DNA of 64,000 bases from positions 1,116,001-1,180,000 of the forward strand of contig NW_024104317.1 of assembly GCF_003945595.2 (NCBI RefSeq). Direction: 5' to 3'. Positions 29,501 through 41,620 of the stretch are shown here, one piece after another. Below the pieces are notes generated by a model. The model had not been told where the DNA came from, ran no database searches, and saw only the letters and a program-made list of their open reading frames with translations. Position 1 is the stretch's first letter, and every line of letters begins with the position of its first letter. Source of the DNA: Pipra filicauda (taxonomy: Eukaryota > Chordata > Aves > Passeriformes > Pipridae). The translations under genes were made by a program, and so were the position numbers.

Positions 29501-32500
29501 TAAGTTGAGCCATCTGAGGTTTTGGCTCTGCTTTTCAACCATAATTGCAGATGCAATTAATTCACCAGCTTCTATTCCTCGCCTATGAAACTTTGGTGGT
29601 GACTTTTACTCACTCTGCTGTGCTGTGTCTGCTATACATAAATACAACAACACTGCATATTTCTGCAAGTGTTACCTGCTTATGACAAGTTTGACATAAG
29701 CAAATGTGTAATACCTGCCTACCTAACACAGTTTACCTAATGGTAAATACCTGCCACAAAAGCATTGACACAAACCAGAAATGTTTCACATTTATTCCTA
29801 AAAGTATCTCCAAAGTTTTCAAGAGTTCCCAGTTCGCAGCAAAATCCTCTGGAAAGTGAAGGTTAGGTGCTCTATGCTCTCCTTACTCCTTGAGGCACGA
29901 AAGAGCAGGTTGGTGGAGTTACTCCTGCCATCCTCTCTTTGGATACAGTAACATTTTCCTTGGAGACAAAATTCAGTGTCCTATTTATGGACTCTGGCAC
30001 AAAACAAATAAGTTGCTGCAATATGACACATATTGCTGTCCAGTAGGACAACTACAGTAGCATTGCACACTGGGCATATAATTTATGTTTATGCCACCAC
30101 TGACAGTATGAAACTATAAACTCATGGCAAACCCATGGCAATGGTTGGGTTGACATTATAAAGACCTGCTTGCCTGCTGCTGAAGTATATCCTTACCTGC
30201 AAGGATACAAAATTCAGATGCTAGATGATGATTTACCCTGTCACTCCAACCACCCTAACCATCTCTGACATTTTAACTGCAGTTCTTTTTTAAAGAGATC
30301 AATAAGTCAGACTAGCATCTGTGGGACAGGTATGAAGTTTTTTGAAGGCTTTTCCTGGGTGCTTTGGGATGGAGTGACTGATGCTTCATAGACATAAGCC
30401 ACGGGGGAAAGCTGGTGAACCTCCTTTTTGGCTGTTAGCACACATTCCTAACAGATGGTTGCAGGGAAGAATATGAAGCTAAGAGGGTGCTGCATGCTTA
30501 GAAGAGCTAAATATTTCCCTTGTGATGACTGTGTCCCTTCTTGGAGAGCAGTTGTTTCAAAGACTGAATGGCTCTGCTGTTGGCCCTCATTCCTGACAGA
30601 ACAGTTGTGGACAGGGATATCTTACCTCCTGACTGAACAGCGACATGCCTGGCGTGCTCATGCTTTTTGCAACTTCTAGGACTGACCACAGACACATCAT
30701 AACTGCCCAGAGAAATTTTATTGGTACAGCTAAGGCACACTCGTTTTGCTTTAATAGCCTTGGTTTAGTAGTCCAAAGGTAGTACAAAGCATCAGAGAAA
30801 TGCTGCTGCTCCTGGGCTTGCCTGTGGCCTCAACAGCAGTGTAAAGCATGAGTGTGCTCTAGAACAGGGGAAAATACTTGCAAAATTGCTATTTTTAATG
30901 GCTTTATTCTCCTATGACATAGACATATGTCATAAATAGGGACACACTGCATAAATAGGGACACACTGCAGGACTGATCTTCCTCTACAGAGGATAGAAC
31001 AAGTACATCCTGTGGATAAGAGGGGAAACAGTTATGGAAGGTTACTTGCTGAGTTTGCATAGATAAATGCTTTACATGTATTTCTGCCAGACCATAAGCA
31101 GAGGTTTTGCATGCAGGATGCCGCCATGTCATCTATGTTCACATTAGTGGAGTATGGATGCTACATGAATGTCCTTGAAAGGGAAAAGAGCTATGAATGC
31201 TGGGACTCTAAGCTAGTATATGTCTGAACTTTCAGTGGAGTATGTTCGAAACCCTACAAAACGTGAAAAGCTCCAGGGCTCCTGAAATTCATTGGATTTG
31301 ATGTTGCTAGTCTTTCAGTGCCCTCTGGAGATGGTTTTGAAGAGAACTCCAGTGTTGCACTCTGAAAAGTTTATTTAATTTGAACCTTGCATTTCTATCC
31401 AAGGCTGAAACTTCCTGCCTGAAATAATAATGGTGGTGCCTGGAGGCAGACTGGTCCTCATAAGCTTGTGGTATTTCAGTCCAGATACAGCTTCAGTGTC
31501 TGAAGGCTGGCACACTGATTCAGTGTCTGTCTTTTGTCCTAGTGAATGTTGAAGAATGTATTAAATTTTCATGGAGGAACCAAATTTGTCAGATGAAGAA
31601 TTCATTTCAGTCCCAATGTTTATGCAGAATGCACTTCCAGTGGTTATTCTAGTTCCACCAGCTCTACAGAAAAGTCTGTCACTTCTTCAGACAAGTCAAG
31701 TGGGGGGAAAATCTCTCAAAAACCTTCATCTAATTCTTTTGTTGTTAGTTAGGTACCACAATAAGCAAAATTATGTTCTCAGATATCAGCAGGGCTTGTG
31801 GCCTATTTTAACATAACACATTAAAGTGAATGATGACTGGTTTTATAAGGTAGACACAATGCAGAGTAGCTAAAAGTATGGAAGTACAAGGAAATTAGGC
31901 TGTCAGTTTAGCAATAGTGTAAGCCTGATTATTGCTGGTTTCATAGACCATTAGTTTTTCTTTACAATTCTTCTTTTCCCAAATAAATATCATATTCATA
32001 GTAACTTTCTTAAATCACAAAGTTTTAAAGACTTTTATGTTAATTCAGTATTCCTCCCCACCTCTCGCTCCCCTCTTTCTCCCCACTCCCACCTTCTCCA
32101 TCTCCCTCCCACACTTTTGGATACTCTCTCCTGAGTAGGAATTATTTAGAGGTCTTCTAAAGGTCAGCTCTGTTAGACGGCTGTGCTGAGAAATCACGTG
32201 ACTTACAGTCCCTCAAGCCGGACTTTCGGTTTCCAGAATAGTTGCTGCCTAAAGGAATTGGTTAGCAGCAGCTTCTAATTATAAGCTGCCAAGTTCACAG
32301 CTGGAGGTTACTGATGCTCTAAAACAGCCATGGAAAACCTTGGAATAGAAAACTAGCCCTTTAAATGGGTTCTTAAGGCTCCTGGATGCTGTAATGAAAT
32401 GTTGCCACACACGTCAGTCTCTCCTTACATGTGTTATGTCCATCCCCCGACATGTGTTCCAGTCAAGTTTGCAGATTTTAAACCCCTTTTATGTGTTCTA

Positions 32501-35074
32501 AGTCTTCACCCTCACGCTGTTGCTGAGCCAAGGCTACATTCAACATGCCCGTTGATCATTTCTGTTGGCTTAACTGTGTATGCCCAGAGACGGGTGAATC
32601 TGCTGTGCAGCCTGCCAGCCCCCCGTCCTGAACTCTGCCAGCAATTCCACCTGTCACAGACACAAATAGTTATTTATATATTCTTTCTGGTTATTTTTTA
32701 ATTGCTGTGTATTCTGCCATATTACTACAGATGTATTTCTATAGAAGAGTTAAGACTCATACCTGGGGGTCTTGACATTCCAAGAATTAAAGAAGACTGA
32801 ATACTGATACCTGGGGTTTGTAGGACTTCATGAAGGGGTACTTTATCAGTGAGTCTGCCTCCTACTGTAGTTTCAGGAGGATTTAGTCCTCCTAAGGTTT
32901 GCCAAGTAACAGGTCTTGGCAGCAAAATGATCCTCGTGCAGCTAGATGACCTTCCCGGTGCTTCCGGTTGACATTGCAGAATGTTCATGCTGAGAAGTTG
33001 GAAAACATTTCCTTGATTTCTGAACTTGCTTTAAAAATACCCAGTGAAGGCAAAAATCACACGGAGAAAGGATATAAGAGGGGAAAGAAAGAGAAACTAT
33101 GTGAATGAAAGTAGGGATGGGAAGGAGTGATAGGAGTCTGGCAGGCAACAGTTTAGTCTCCCAGGTCTGGATATTAGATATCGTGTTCTTCTGTACTGTT
33201 AAAATGTAAAAGTAAAAATAAACTGAGGATAAGAGTTAGAAGTCAGCACTGAGAACTGCAGTTCCTGCAGATAGTGTGATGTGATAGAGGTGGTGGTGAG
33301 GGTGAAGGGGTGGCAGCTCTGAGGTTCGCTGACCTCTTTGTCATAATCCCATGCTGCTTCAGAGCCAGGCACAGTTCGCATTGCTTCCAAACTCACTGCT
33401 AAAATCATTGTTCCTGCACTAAATTACTGGAAAAGGGCAAGATTCAGCCCTTTGAAAGGTTCCTTGACAAGGTGAAGCGCTGTCCAGGAACATTTATATC
33501 TCTGCCTCTCACTGCTCACGGAAAGGGCTTCGTGAATAACTGGGACTTTTGCCAGCACAGGTGTGGTGGCTGCACATCACGTTTTTGTATCTCTAACATC
33601 TGTAGGATGACTAGCACTCCCATGCTGAACTAGTGCTCAGAGATGCAAGTGTACCTTTGTACTCGGAGTGTTCATGTCAATCATTTTGCAATTGCAATTT
33701 TTAAATCAGGATAAAGCATTCTCTCTAATGGCCTTGCAATGACAATTGACTTCATCTCAGGATATTTAATTGTGTGAATTAGATGGCAATAACTGACAAA
33801 GCACAGACACCCAGCTAAATTAGAATTTCTGTATTTATTCTTGCAATGGCATTTTTGTAATGTTAGTCTTCATAACTTGGTTGTCCTGTTGATGTTCTCC
33901 AAGTGAGGGGAAAATTGTTGAGCACAAATAAGCCCTCTATTAAGGGACTGCAAATAGCAATGCCGCACTTAAGGGAGCTGACTGTGGTATGAAACAGGAA
34001 CTGCCTTTTGAAGGTCCAGGAAGATATAGTGGCGTGAATTGGAATAAAACAGAAAATTAGGTCTTTGTTCCCACAGCAGCTTGTTCTGCATTAACTCAAT
34101 GAACTCACATCCTGACTTCTAACAAGTGATGTGAAACCTCACTGGACAACTCAGTGAAGTTCAGTTTCTGTGCTGTTAGTGTGACCACTGAATTGTAACC
34201 TCCTGCTTCACTTGAGTACTGGTGTCTCAACACTGCAATTGCTTTCCCATCCACAGCAGCCAACAAAGCTGCACAACCACTCTGAGGAGCATAACAAAGT
34301 TCAGGTTAACATCTGCACCAAGAGCAAGAGTGAGTCATCTGCATCTCATTTTCCTCACCAGTCTGCAGAATGAAATAACATGTTGAAATGTATCTGGAAT
34401 TGCACAGCAAAGGAAGAATGGGGCAGAGGGAGGTGAGGTGGCTGGGCAGCAAAAAGTGCAGGCACAGCCTGTATGGTGTAGTAATGATGCATCTGTATCT
34501 GCAGCATCTGTAATGATACAGGTGAACCCAGTAATTTGTGTTAAAAGTCAAGAACAGCTTGGATTTCACTAACGAGCAACTAGATAACAACTCTGGCCTT
34601 CTGAGACCTGCTTCCCGGCTCTGCCATAGGCTGCTTCCACAAGCTTGTCAAGAAGCTTGTGAGTGATTTTTAAGGTGTCTAGACATATGACTCTCATCGA
34701 GGTATGTGCTTTCTTTGCCAGTCTCAGTCCCTTGCCCATAAAATAGGGGTTACAGCTACTTTTGCCCCCCAAAAGACACTGAGATGAGCAATTGCTAGGG
34801 TGATGGGAGATGTAAAGGCCTTGCATAGGTTTTCTTGGTCGGAGTGTTTTATGGACACTAGGCAAATGAAACTGAAGACAACCGCTTGGAGAGAGATGTT
34901 TAAAGGGCTGATCTTTGTGCTGTTGTTTTTCAGCCAGTATTATTTCTAAGGAGCACTGGTTTCAAATAATGCAGCGTAGAAGATCAGTGATGTTGTGTGT
35001 GCCTTGAAACTTAATTTGACTGCCCAAGACGTGTGCACAAGTAAAGGTAATTTTTTTTCTTTATAGTTCTACAG
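29501..35074. other. Intergenic spacer without recognisable genes
   Basis: No splice-bounded exon with family resemblance was found on either strand. Visible items are an imperfect 19-nt tandem duplication (cataaatagggacacactg) near 30931-30968 and a pyrimidine-rich tract at about 32050-32115. The sequence at about 35008-35046 faintly resembles the end of ATP13A exon 6 (a VCTSKG-like end before GT) and may be part of the relic gene that follows. Confidence 0.5.
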
Positions 35075-35206
35075 GTCGCAAAAGTCTGGAATCTTTTTGC
35101 TTAGTCCCTGGAGAAGTGTTTCTTTTAGAGGGAAAAAAGTTCTCTCTCCTCTGTGATGCTGTCCTGATTGATGTAAGCTGCTTTGTAAATGAAGGAATGC
35201 TCCCAG
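35075..35206 (+). pseudogene. Relic exon 7 of ATP13A5-like pseudogene
   Basis: The segment is bounded by ctacag and by GT at 35207-35208 and is 132 nt long, like intact exon 7. It reads without a stop: SLES-LVPGEVFLLEGKK, CDAVLID, FVNEGMLPG. The TGES threonine position reads Pro (LPG instead of LTG), which would disable the dephosphorylation loop. No exon 8 follows in the next 2 kb. Confidence 0.8.
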
Positions 35207-37744
35207 GTGCAGCACTGGACTTGGACACGGCAAGGTCCTATGCAGGTTCCTTGACAGGGAGATGTCTCTATCTGTTCTAATAGCAAGTTGTTCACTATTT
35301 ATTAGAGTAGTTTGCAGCAGGAGGTAGAAAAACTGTGGGTTGAATAATTCACAGTTGTCTTGGGCTTTTGAACACTGCCATTGTGTAATGTGCATTTCTT
35401 ATCTACATTAAAAACAAGTAGGATTAATGTATTGTCAACAGTAGAAAGCGAAAATACTCAGATACACTGAATATGTATTTTTTTTATTTTTTGGATTCTG
35501 ATCTTGCATCACTTGAGTTCAAGCAGGCAGTGTATGAGCACAGAAGTCAGTGTTAGCCCTAAACATCAAGCCACTGCAAGGCATGATCTTGGTTCAGGGA
35601 CAAAATTTGACCCAAGTTCCTCATACTTAATGTTCAGAGAAACATACCATAGCATGGGTGGGAGGAGACATGAGAAGGAAAGGGGCTGCTCTTCTCGCTG
35701 CCATGTCCTGCCATGTCCTGGAGGGGTTCTGGTTCTCTACATTTAACTATCTTGTCATCTTTTCTCCTTCAACCTTTTGCTCAAGAGAGACATTTGGTGT
35801 GTTTGGGGAGGCAGAGTGCAATGGGTGTCCCTGCTTCCTGCTCAGCTCCTTCCCTCTGGGGAAGGCACCTGGCCACTGCTGTGGCAGGGGTAGCCACAGA
35901 GGTCACTGCTAATTCAAGGCAAACAGAAGTCAGCAGCATCCTGAGTGCTCTTAATTACCCTGAGGGGGTTAGGAGAATGTGCACAGGGATTTTCAATTAT
36001 GTCATTCTCAGCACAGTTCAATAAATATTCTTAACCTAGTCAATAAACCTTTCATCATGTAAATGTTAGGATAATGCTCCTTCTGTTGGAATTAAGCTTT
36101 GCTGACTTAGGTGCTCATCAAGTCTCACCTATGTTCTGTAAATGACGTGAAGCAAAATCCATGATCAGAGCTACAATACTCATATGTCTTTAGGGACTCC
36201 TTCAAACCCCGTCAGGCTACATCTCAGTTCCAAGCCTAAAGATCCTGGAAATCCTAAAGGAATAACATCTATGTAAACATTAAAGTTGACTACATTCAGA
36301 ATTATACTATTTAATTCATATTACTGTAATACAATAAGAGACTTCAGCTCTGCACTGCATGTGGTGCCAAGCTCAAAATATTAATCTTTTGCAGATGCCA
36401 GGACAAGTCATACACCCCATATCAACCCCCAGGTTTCATTAGTAGTTGTTAATACATCAGATACTTCAGCCCCACAGAGATAATCATGCCATAATGAATG
36501 AAAGAAGAAATTCATTGCAAGAGGAGAAGAATCACATTCCCAATACCTCCTCAAAGGACAGAGAGAAAATTACTATCTGATGCAAATTAATGAGATGAAA
36601 TTAATGAGTATCAACAAATAAAATACTCCTCCAGTGGGACCAACCACAGGCACATAGTAAAATGTCTTCTTGGCCCTCCTCCAGTGCTTCAGGGAGGCCC
36701 CCCCAAATAGGTGCATGTTGAAGAGGCTTGGAGCCCACCAAAAGGCAGGTAGCTCACAGCAGTGCCAGAGTGATTTCCACCAAGGTACCCTTACAGGCAG
36801 TGTCTGCTCAAATAAGCAGCAGAACAGACCTGGATGTATATGACAGAATACGTTCATGTAATTAAAAAAAAAACCTCTGTAAGGTATAACAATGTAAAGC
36901 TCTTTTTATAGATGTGTCCAATGTGCACCTAGCTGGGAATATGCTGTTGATTTGCCAAAAATGCGAGGAGGAACCATTGCTGTCTGCATGCATGTCATTA
37001 GCCTATTTGCATAATTACTCTTTCTTAAATGTTCACATTTTTAAATGTATTATAACCCTAACTGTCAGCTAAGCTGGATGCTGTAAGGTGGTGACAGTAA
37101 AGGAATTTAATTCTACTTAGAAAATATCCTATTGTATGTTTAATAAGATATAAATGTTTGTTGGTTTTAAGTGATGCTTAGCAATTTCACGGTGTCTCTC
37201 AAGTATTATTTAATTAATAAGCCAATTATGATCAGGCTGAGAACAAGGTATAATGTGCTGGAAACAGAACAGTCTTTGAAGGACCAGACGGACAACAGGT
37301 CCTGGATTCATTGTGCTTTTTAATAGGGCTGCTCGCTTCCAGATTCATTTTATGTGCCTGTGTTGGTAACAGGGGATGCTACTGGTGATCAAAGGTAAAT
37401 AAATCTGTTTAAAGTCTTCTTAACATGCCAGACTAAATGGTAATGGGCTGTGCTGTGGTCTGGTAGACATATCTTGTCAGCCATCATCTTCTTAGAGGGG
37501 AATATGTGAGTGTGTGTGTGTGTGTCTGTGAGTGAGAAGAGAGGACTCTGATAAATAACTTTCATGATGAAATGATAGAGTCTTCGCCCAGTCCAGCCTC
37601 ACATGTGTTCAGTCTGTACTGCAGTGCCAACAAAGGAATAAACCTGAAGGTTGAGATGAAAGAGAAAAGAAAGAAAAAGAAAGAAGTTTCTTTCACAGAA
37701 AGATTTTCACAGAAAGAAACTGGGGCATGAATCTGTGAAGGGAC
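35207..37744. other. Spacer between ATP13A5-like relic and PLAAT array
   Basis: No convincing exon on either strand. It is AT-rich and contains a short (TG)n run at 37509-37525. The segment around 37322-37390 has an exon-like look (GT after an open stretch) but I could not match it to any ATP13A exon. Confidence 0.45.
37509..37525 (+). repeat. (TG)n microsatellite
   Basis: Short run of alternating TG, followed by imperfect GTGAGTGAG. Confidence 0.8.
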
Positions 37745-38534
37745 ACTCTCCAGGCAGGCAAATCCAAGGAAAACACCATAATGTCCTAATCAGAGCAGTC
37801 CTTGAAAACACTGAGGGATACAGCCTATAAGACCTGCCCTTCCTTCCTACCTCCCATCCTCCCAGGAGCTGCTCAGTTTAGGCACTGCAGCCACCAGCTC
37901 TAAGACACTTTACATGCCTTGCTTGCCCTTTGGTAGGCCTGGGAACCAGGGGTTTTCCACCTACACAGGCCCTCAGCTGGAGGACACATAGTATATGCTC
38001 AGCAATACTTTTATTTTATTGTGTCAGAAAGTTAAGGTTAAAATCCATTATACACAGAAAGAGCCCACAGGAGCCAGCTGAGAAAAAGAGGATGTGGGTA
38101 GAAAGCCTGCACCAGTCCTCAGCAAAGCACTGGAGGGGAGGTGGCAGGGAAGGAAGGGATACTTTGCTTGCAAATGCTCCCAAACTACCAAAACATCATC
38201 ATAAGCAATGAAAAAAAAAGCAGATATGGCAAACAGGCTGGTGCTGCTGGGGTCACATTGAATGGTGATGCTCAACTTACTCTTTCTAAAGGGATGGGAG
38301 AAGGAAGGCTGAAGTGTTTAACTTGCACACAAAGCTACATTCAAATGCATAAAAGAGGATTTTATGGCAATATTACTTTGATGGTTTTCTAGATTTTATT
38401 ACTGCTTTGCTTTGGTTATTTCAGCAAGAGTGGCTGTCGCTAGTAGGCCCAATGGCAGTTTTGGCAGAAGCTGGGCAATGACCATCCACAGTCACAGGCT
38501 CCCTGCCTTGCTCTGAGCTCTTCCTGACAAGCTG
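37745..38534 (-). repeat. PLAAT 3'-flank module, copy 1
   Basis: Downstream flank of the truncated PLAAT copy. Homologous blocks occur at about 43560-44346, 48665-49457 and 59430-60477. Shared landmarks are a CCTGCCCTTCCTTCCTACCT segment, AATACTTTTATTT (AATAAA on the minus strand), and a CCTGCACCAGTCCTCAGCAAA segment. It resembles the flank of copy D most closely, including a single unit of the sequence that became a minisatellite there (about 38323-38344). Confidence 0.8.
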
Positions 38535-39480
38535 TCAGTACTCCTCTCTGGATTTGCCCCTGGGCGAGCCCAAGACAGTGGAGACAACAGCAGCAGCTCC
38601 TACTGCCAACATGCTACCAATTGCTATCTTGGCTTGTAAAGGGAAAGGAAAATACAGGCTGGAATCATGATAAGCACTTTTATTTACCCCCAGGCACGTT
38701 AATGAAAAGCAGGCAGGGATAATCAGGGAAATTAAAAGAATGAGAGACATGTACCCCATAAATAGAAGGGTTAACATCCAGGTTTTTACCCTTAGATGAA
38801 GGCATTCAGTAAGAGGGCAATGTCAGGGTCCAGGGTGTCTGGTGAGACCAGAGGCAGTGTTGGTTTGACCCCACACCTGGGACTTGGCTGTGTCCAGGCA
38901 GTCTTTTTTGCAACATCGTCATCTCCGTCCCCGACTCCGCCGCCGCCCGGTCCCTGCGCTCCCGTCCCGCCCGCACTCCCTTCGGGGCTCGGCTTGTGCC
39001 GCGACCGTTCCCGCTCCGCTGGCGGGACGCAGCTCCCCGGGGGTGCCCGCGGTGCTCAGCTCGTCCCCAGGCTCCGGGACAACACCGGTCGCTCGCCAGA
39101 GCCGCGCCCGCGACCAGTCTTCAAAGGGGCCGCATCCTGCTGGCAGACGCCCGCTCGCATCCCCCGAGCTCCGCTCACCTTCGCCCCTGTGCCGCTGCTG
39201 CCGCCACCGATCTGCCGGCCCGCTCTAAATGGAAAGGGGCCGGGTACGCCCCGGGAAGGTGAGAAGGGCACGGTCGTTCCCGGGGTCACTGCCGCCTCTG
39301 CCCGGGAACCGTCCCGTCCTGTCCCTCCCCTCCGTTCGGGGCTCCGCTCCCGAGGGTGTTGCCAAAACCACCCGTTGGGTGGGAATTGTGGTCCTACCAC
39401 CCAGGATGGTGCACACCGCCACCATGCAGGGAGCCTCTACGTCCGAGCGGTGCTTCCTAGCACTGCCTTCACAGCACCGA
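38535..39480 (-). pseudogene. Truncated PLAAT copy: exon 3 plus promoter, exons 1-2 deleted
   Basis: Exon 3 (38535-38633) would encode [20 protein letters not shown] and a short basic end, near-identical to the tail of copy D, with stop TGA at 38535-38537. Its acceptor is mutated: the minus strand reads ttacaa before GCC instead of ttacag. Upstream, homology to the array stops near 38900. A roughly 25-nt patch also found at about 40330 and 47360 follows, and then the sequence jumps into the middle of the CpG-rich PLAAT promoter module. Exons 1 and 2 and intron 1 are missing, so no PLAAT enzyme can be made. Confidence 0.85.
38930..39480 (-). promoter_or_regulatory. Orphan CpG-island promoter module of the truncated PLAAT copy
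   Basis: GC- and CpG-rich stretch aligning with the distal half of the region upstream of exon 1 in copies A-D (same CCGCTGGCGGGACGCAGCTC block). Because exons 1-2 are deleted it no longer precedes a PLAAT start codon. Confidence 0.65.
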
Positions 39481-40335
39481 CTCTGTGCCCTGTCACTTCG
39501 CAGAACGTTCTCTTGCAGAACAAGAACCCCTGGCTGCTGATTAAAGCCTGGCTTAGGAGCTGCTGTATTGTTTCACCAGTTTCTGTGTCTTTCTGTCCAC
39601 ATACACCATGGAGGAGAAAATGCCAGGAAAAGCCAAGCTGCAGCCACAGGAGGTGCTGCCAGTGTTCACACCTGGCTCCCTCTCTGTGGCCTCCGGTACC
39701 GAGGGGAAAACACTGTCTGCAATAAAGTGGCAGAATTTCCTTTCCCATTACAGCCTCTTTCAAAACTTCATCCTCATTTTGCACTGTGTACTCTGCCCCA
39801 ACCCCTCTCTATATACATTGTCCTCTGGAAAGAGCCATTGCCTTCTCCAGGGCCAACCCTACTGTGTGGGCAGGTGTGGTGGTGGCTCCTCTCCTGCTCT
39901 TGTTAATCTCCTCTCTTTCAGCCTGTGGAGTGCTGGGACGAGGGGCTGCCCAGTGCTATTGTCGCCAGCATTTCCCAGGTTGGCCCATGGGTACACTCCA
40001 TCACATGTGGCTGTAAAATCCTGTCTAGAGGCTTTCAAAATCCTAACATACACAGTCACACAGGATTATCCTTTTGGATTTCCTCCTCAGAAAAAGGGGC
40101 AAGAGACTTTTTCTTACACATTCATTACACAATTTTTTATCTATTATATTATTATTTTAATATTTATGATAAACTAGCCAGTCAATTACATAAAGCATAA
40201 TAATATAATACTATAAAAATAAACATGCAGCAGCTTGCTTTGTAAAAGTTCTCTTACAATCTCTGAGCCTCTTATCCCTCTTACCCCCACACCAGGAAGC
40301 CCAGGCCTCTGAAGGACGGGTTTTAAGTCTTTTTT
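39481..40335. repeat. U module, copy 1 (unknown origin)
   Basis: Repeated block following the CpG island, also at 42481-43165, 46391-47440 and partly 49664-49960. On the plus strand it contains ATTAAA in GATTAAAGCCTGG, AATAAA in GCAATAAAGTGG, and a ctctttcag-cctgtggagtg junction that looks like a splice acceptor. This copy lacks the segment around CAAGGCTTGTGTTTTCCTG found in copies 2 and 3. It ends in an AT-rich tract. I do not recognise a protein family; it may be an old LTR or gene fragment carried along with the PLAAT units. Confidence 0.6.
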
Positions 40336-40442
40336 GCAACATTGTCATCTCCTGCAGAAACTCCACTTCTCAAAGCAAACAGAAAACAGCTCAAAGCAAG
40401 CACAATGGATTTTATGGCAATATTATTTTGGGTTTTTTACAT

Positions 40443-40448
40443 TTTATT
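40443..40448 (-). terminator. Poly(A) signal AATAAA of PLAAT copy A
   Basis: TTTATT on the plus strand, about 95 nt beyond the stop codon of copy A. Equivalent hexamers sit at the same place after the truncated copy (38395-38400) and copy D (60342-60347). Confidence 0.6.
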
Positions 40449-40542
40449 ACTGCTTTGCTTTGGTTATTTCAGCAAGAGTAGCTGTTGTTAGTAGGCCCAA
40501 TGGCAGTTTTGGCAAAGGCTGGGCAGTGACCCTCCATGGCCA

Positions 40543-41620
40543 CTACTCCTTCTCTCTGGATTTGCCCCTGGGCGAGCCAAAGGCAGCGCAGCCGACAGCA
40601 ATACCAGCGCAGACAAGAATACCAGTTCCTAGTGCCAGCATGCTACCAACTCCTATCTTGGCCTGTAAAGGGAAAGGAAAACACAGGCTGGAAACAAAAG
40701 AAGCAAATATATTTACCCCCAGGCATGCTAATGAAAAGCAGGCAGGGATAATCGGGGCAATTAAAAGAATGAGGGACATCTACCCCACAAACGGAAGGGT
40801 TTTTTGCCCTTAGGCTGTGGCATTCAGTAAGAGGGCACTGTCAGGGTACAGACAGACCACAGTGACCCTCCTGCTCCAGGGTCTCCAGTGAGGCCAGAGG
40901 CAGCAGAGGTATGGACCCCACACCTGGGACTTGACTGTCCCCAGACAGTGTGCGGGCTGTGTCCCTGTCCAGGGGCTCACAGGGAGCAGCAAGGAAGTGC
41001 TCTGTGAGGCACAGAGGGGCTTATCTCATGGTACTTACCTGGTCAGAGACACTCTTGCCATAGCGGAGCATTGTCACAAAGTGTTCACAGTTTTCGCAGA
41101 ACACATTATAGGTCACCTCCATGCCAATGCAGCTCTCAGCACGCTTGATGATCTCCTCCACTGGGAGGGGGGTGCGGGAGCGGTCATACTTGTTGTTGAC
41201 CTCCCAGGCATCAGTTCCCACCACCTCCTTCAGGAGCTGCTTCTTCACCTTGGCCTTTTTGCTCAATGTTGTGTCACTACTGCCTGACAGGCATCGGATC
41301 CCTTCATCTGGGAAAGGCAGGAAGGAGATAAGCCAGGCAGAACCTATGTGGCCCCTCCAAGACCTCAAATGGGTTTGTGGCAGCTCTTCGAAAGGCCATC
41401 TATATACACAGTTTTGGTCAACCACCAGCTTAAAGAGGGAGACAGGGCTGCTGGTGGACCCCAGCACCCCCTCTGCACCCTGCCAGGTTGCACCAGCCTT
41501 ACCTGCGGACGTCAGGTGGACGACATATCCATCCCCCAAGTAGAGGGCCCAGTGTTGGTAAACTGATCGCTTGACCTTGATCAGGTCGCCAGGCTTGGGC
41601 TGGTGCCTGCGGCGTGACAT
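40543..41620 (-). CDS. PLAAT copy A: phospholipase A/acyltransferase, 168 aa, 3 exons
   Basis: Exon 1 41503-41620 (ATG at 41618-41620), exon 2 41039-41307, exon 3 40543-40662 (TAG at 40543-40545). Donors read GCAG|GTAAGG and CCAG|GTAAGT; acceptors read TTTCCCAG and CTTTACAG. The lengths 118+269+120 give 168 residues, the usual PLAAT length. LRAT-family thiol hydrolase motifs: [16 protein letters not shown] with His23 and His35, and [13 protein letters not shown] with Cys113, at the same numbers as in PLAAT3. The [12 protein letters not shown] and PLPVEEIIKR segments are closest to PLAAT1. Family members hydrolyse or transfer phospholipid acyl chains at organelle membranes. The last exon gives a hydrophobic, Gly/Ala-rich tail ending in a basic KSREKE, expected to anchor the enzyme. 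Reading straight through intron 1 (195 nt, no stop) gives a misleading 199-residue frame. Confidence 0.9.

Noticed and set aside
37322..37390. Possible ATP13A relic exon before GTAAAT
   Set aside because: Open but with only vague similarity to ATP13A exon 4, and out of order relative to the exon 7 relic.
38796..39725. 309-codon plus-strand open frame
   Set aside because: It lies across the CpG island and the fusion point of the truncated PLAAT copy. It is Pro/Arg/Ser-rich as expected from GC-rich DNA and has no domain resemblance.
41021..41620. Single-exon 199-residue PLAAT frame (and the same in copies B and C)
   Set aside because: It reads through an intron with clear donor and acceptor sites and past the exon 2 donor. 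Removing the intron restores the normal PLAAT sequence and length.
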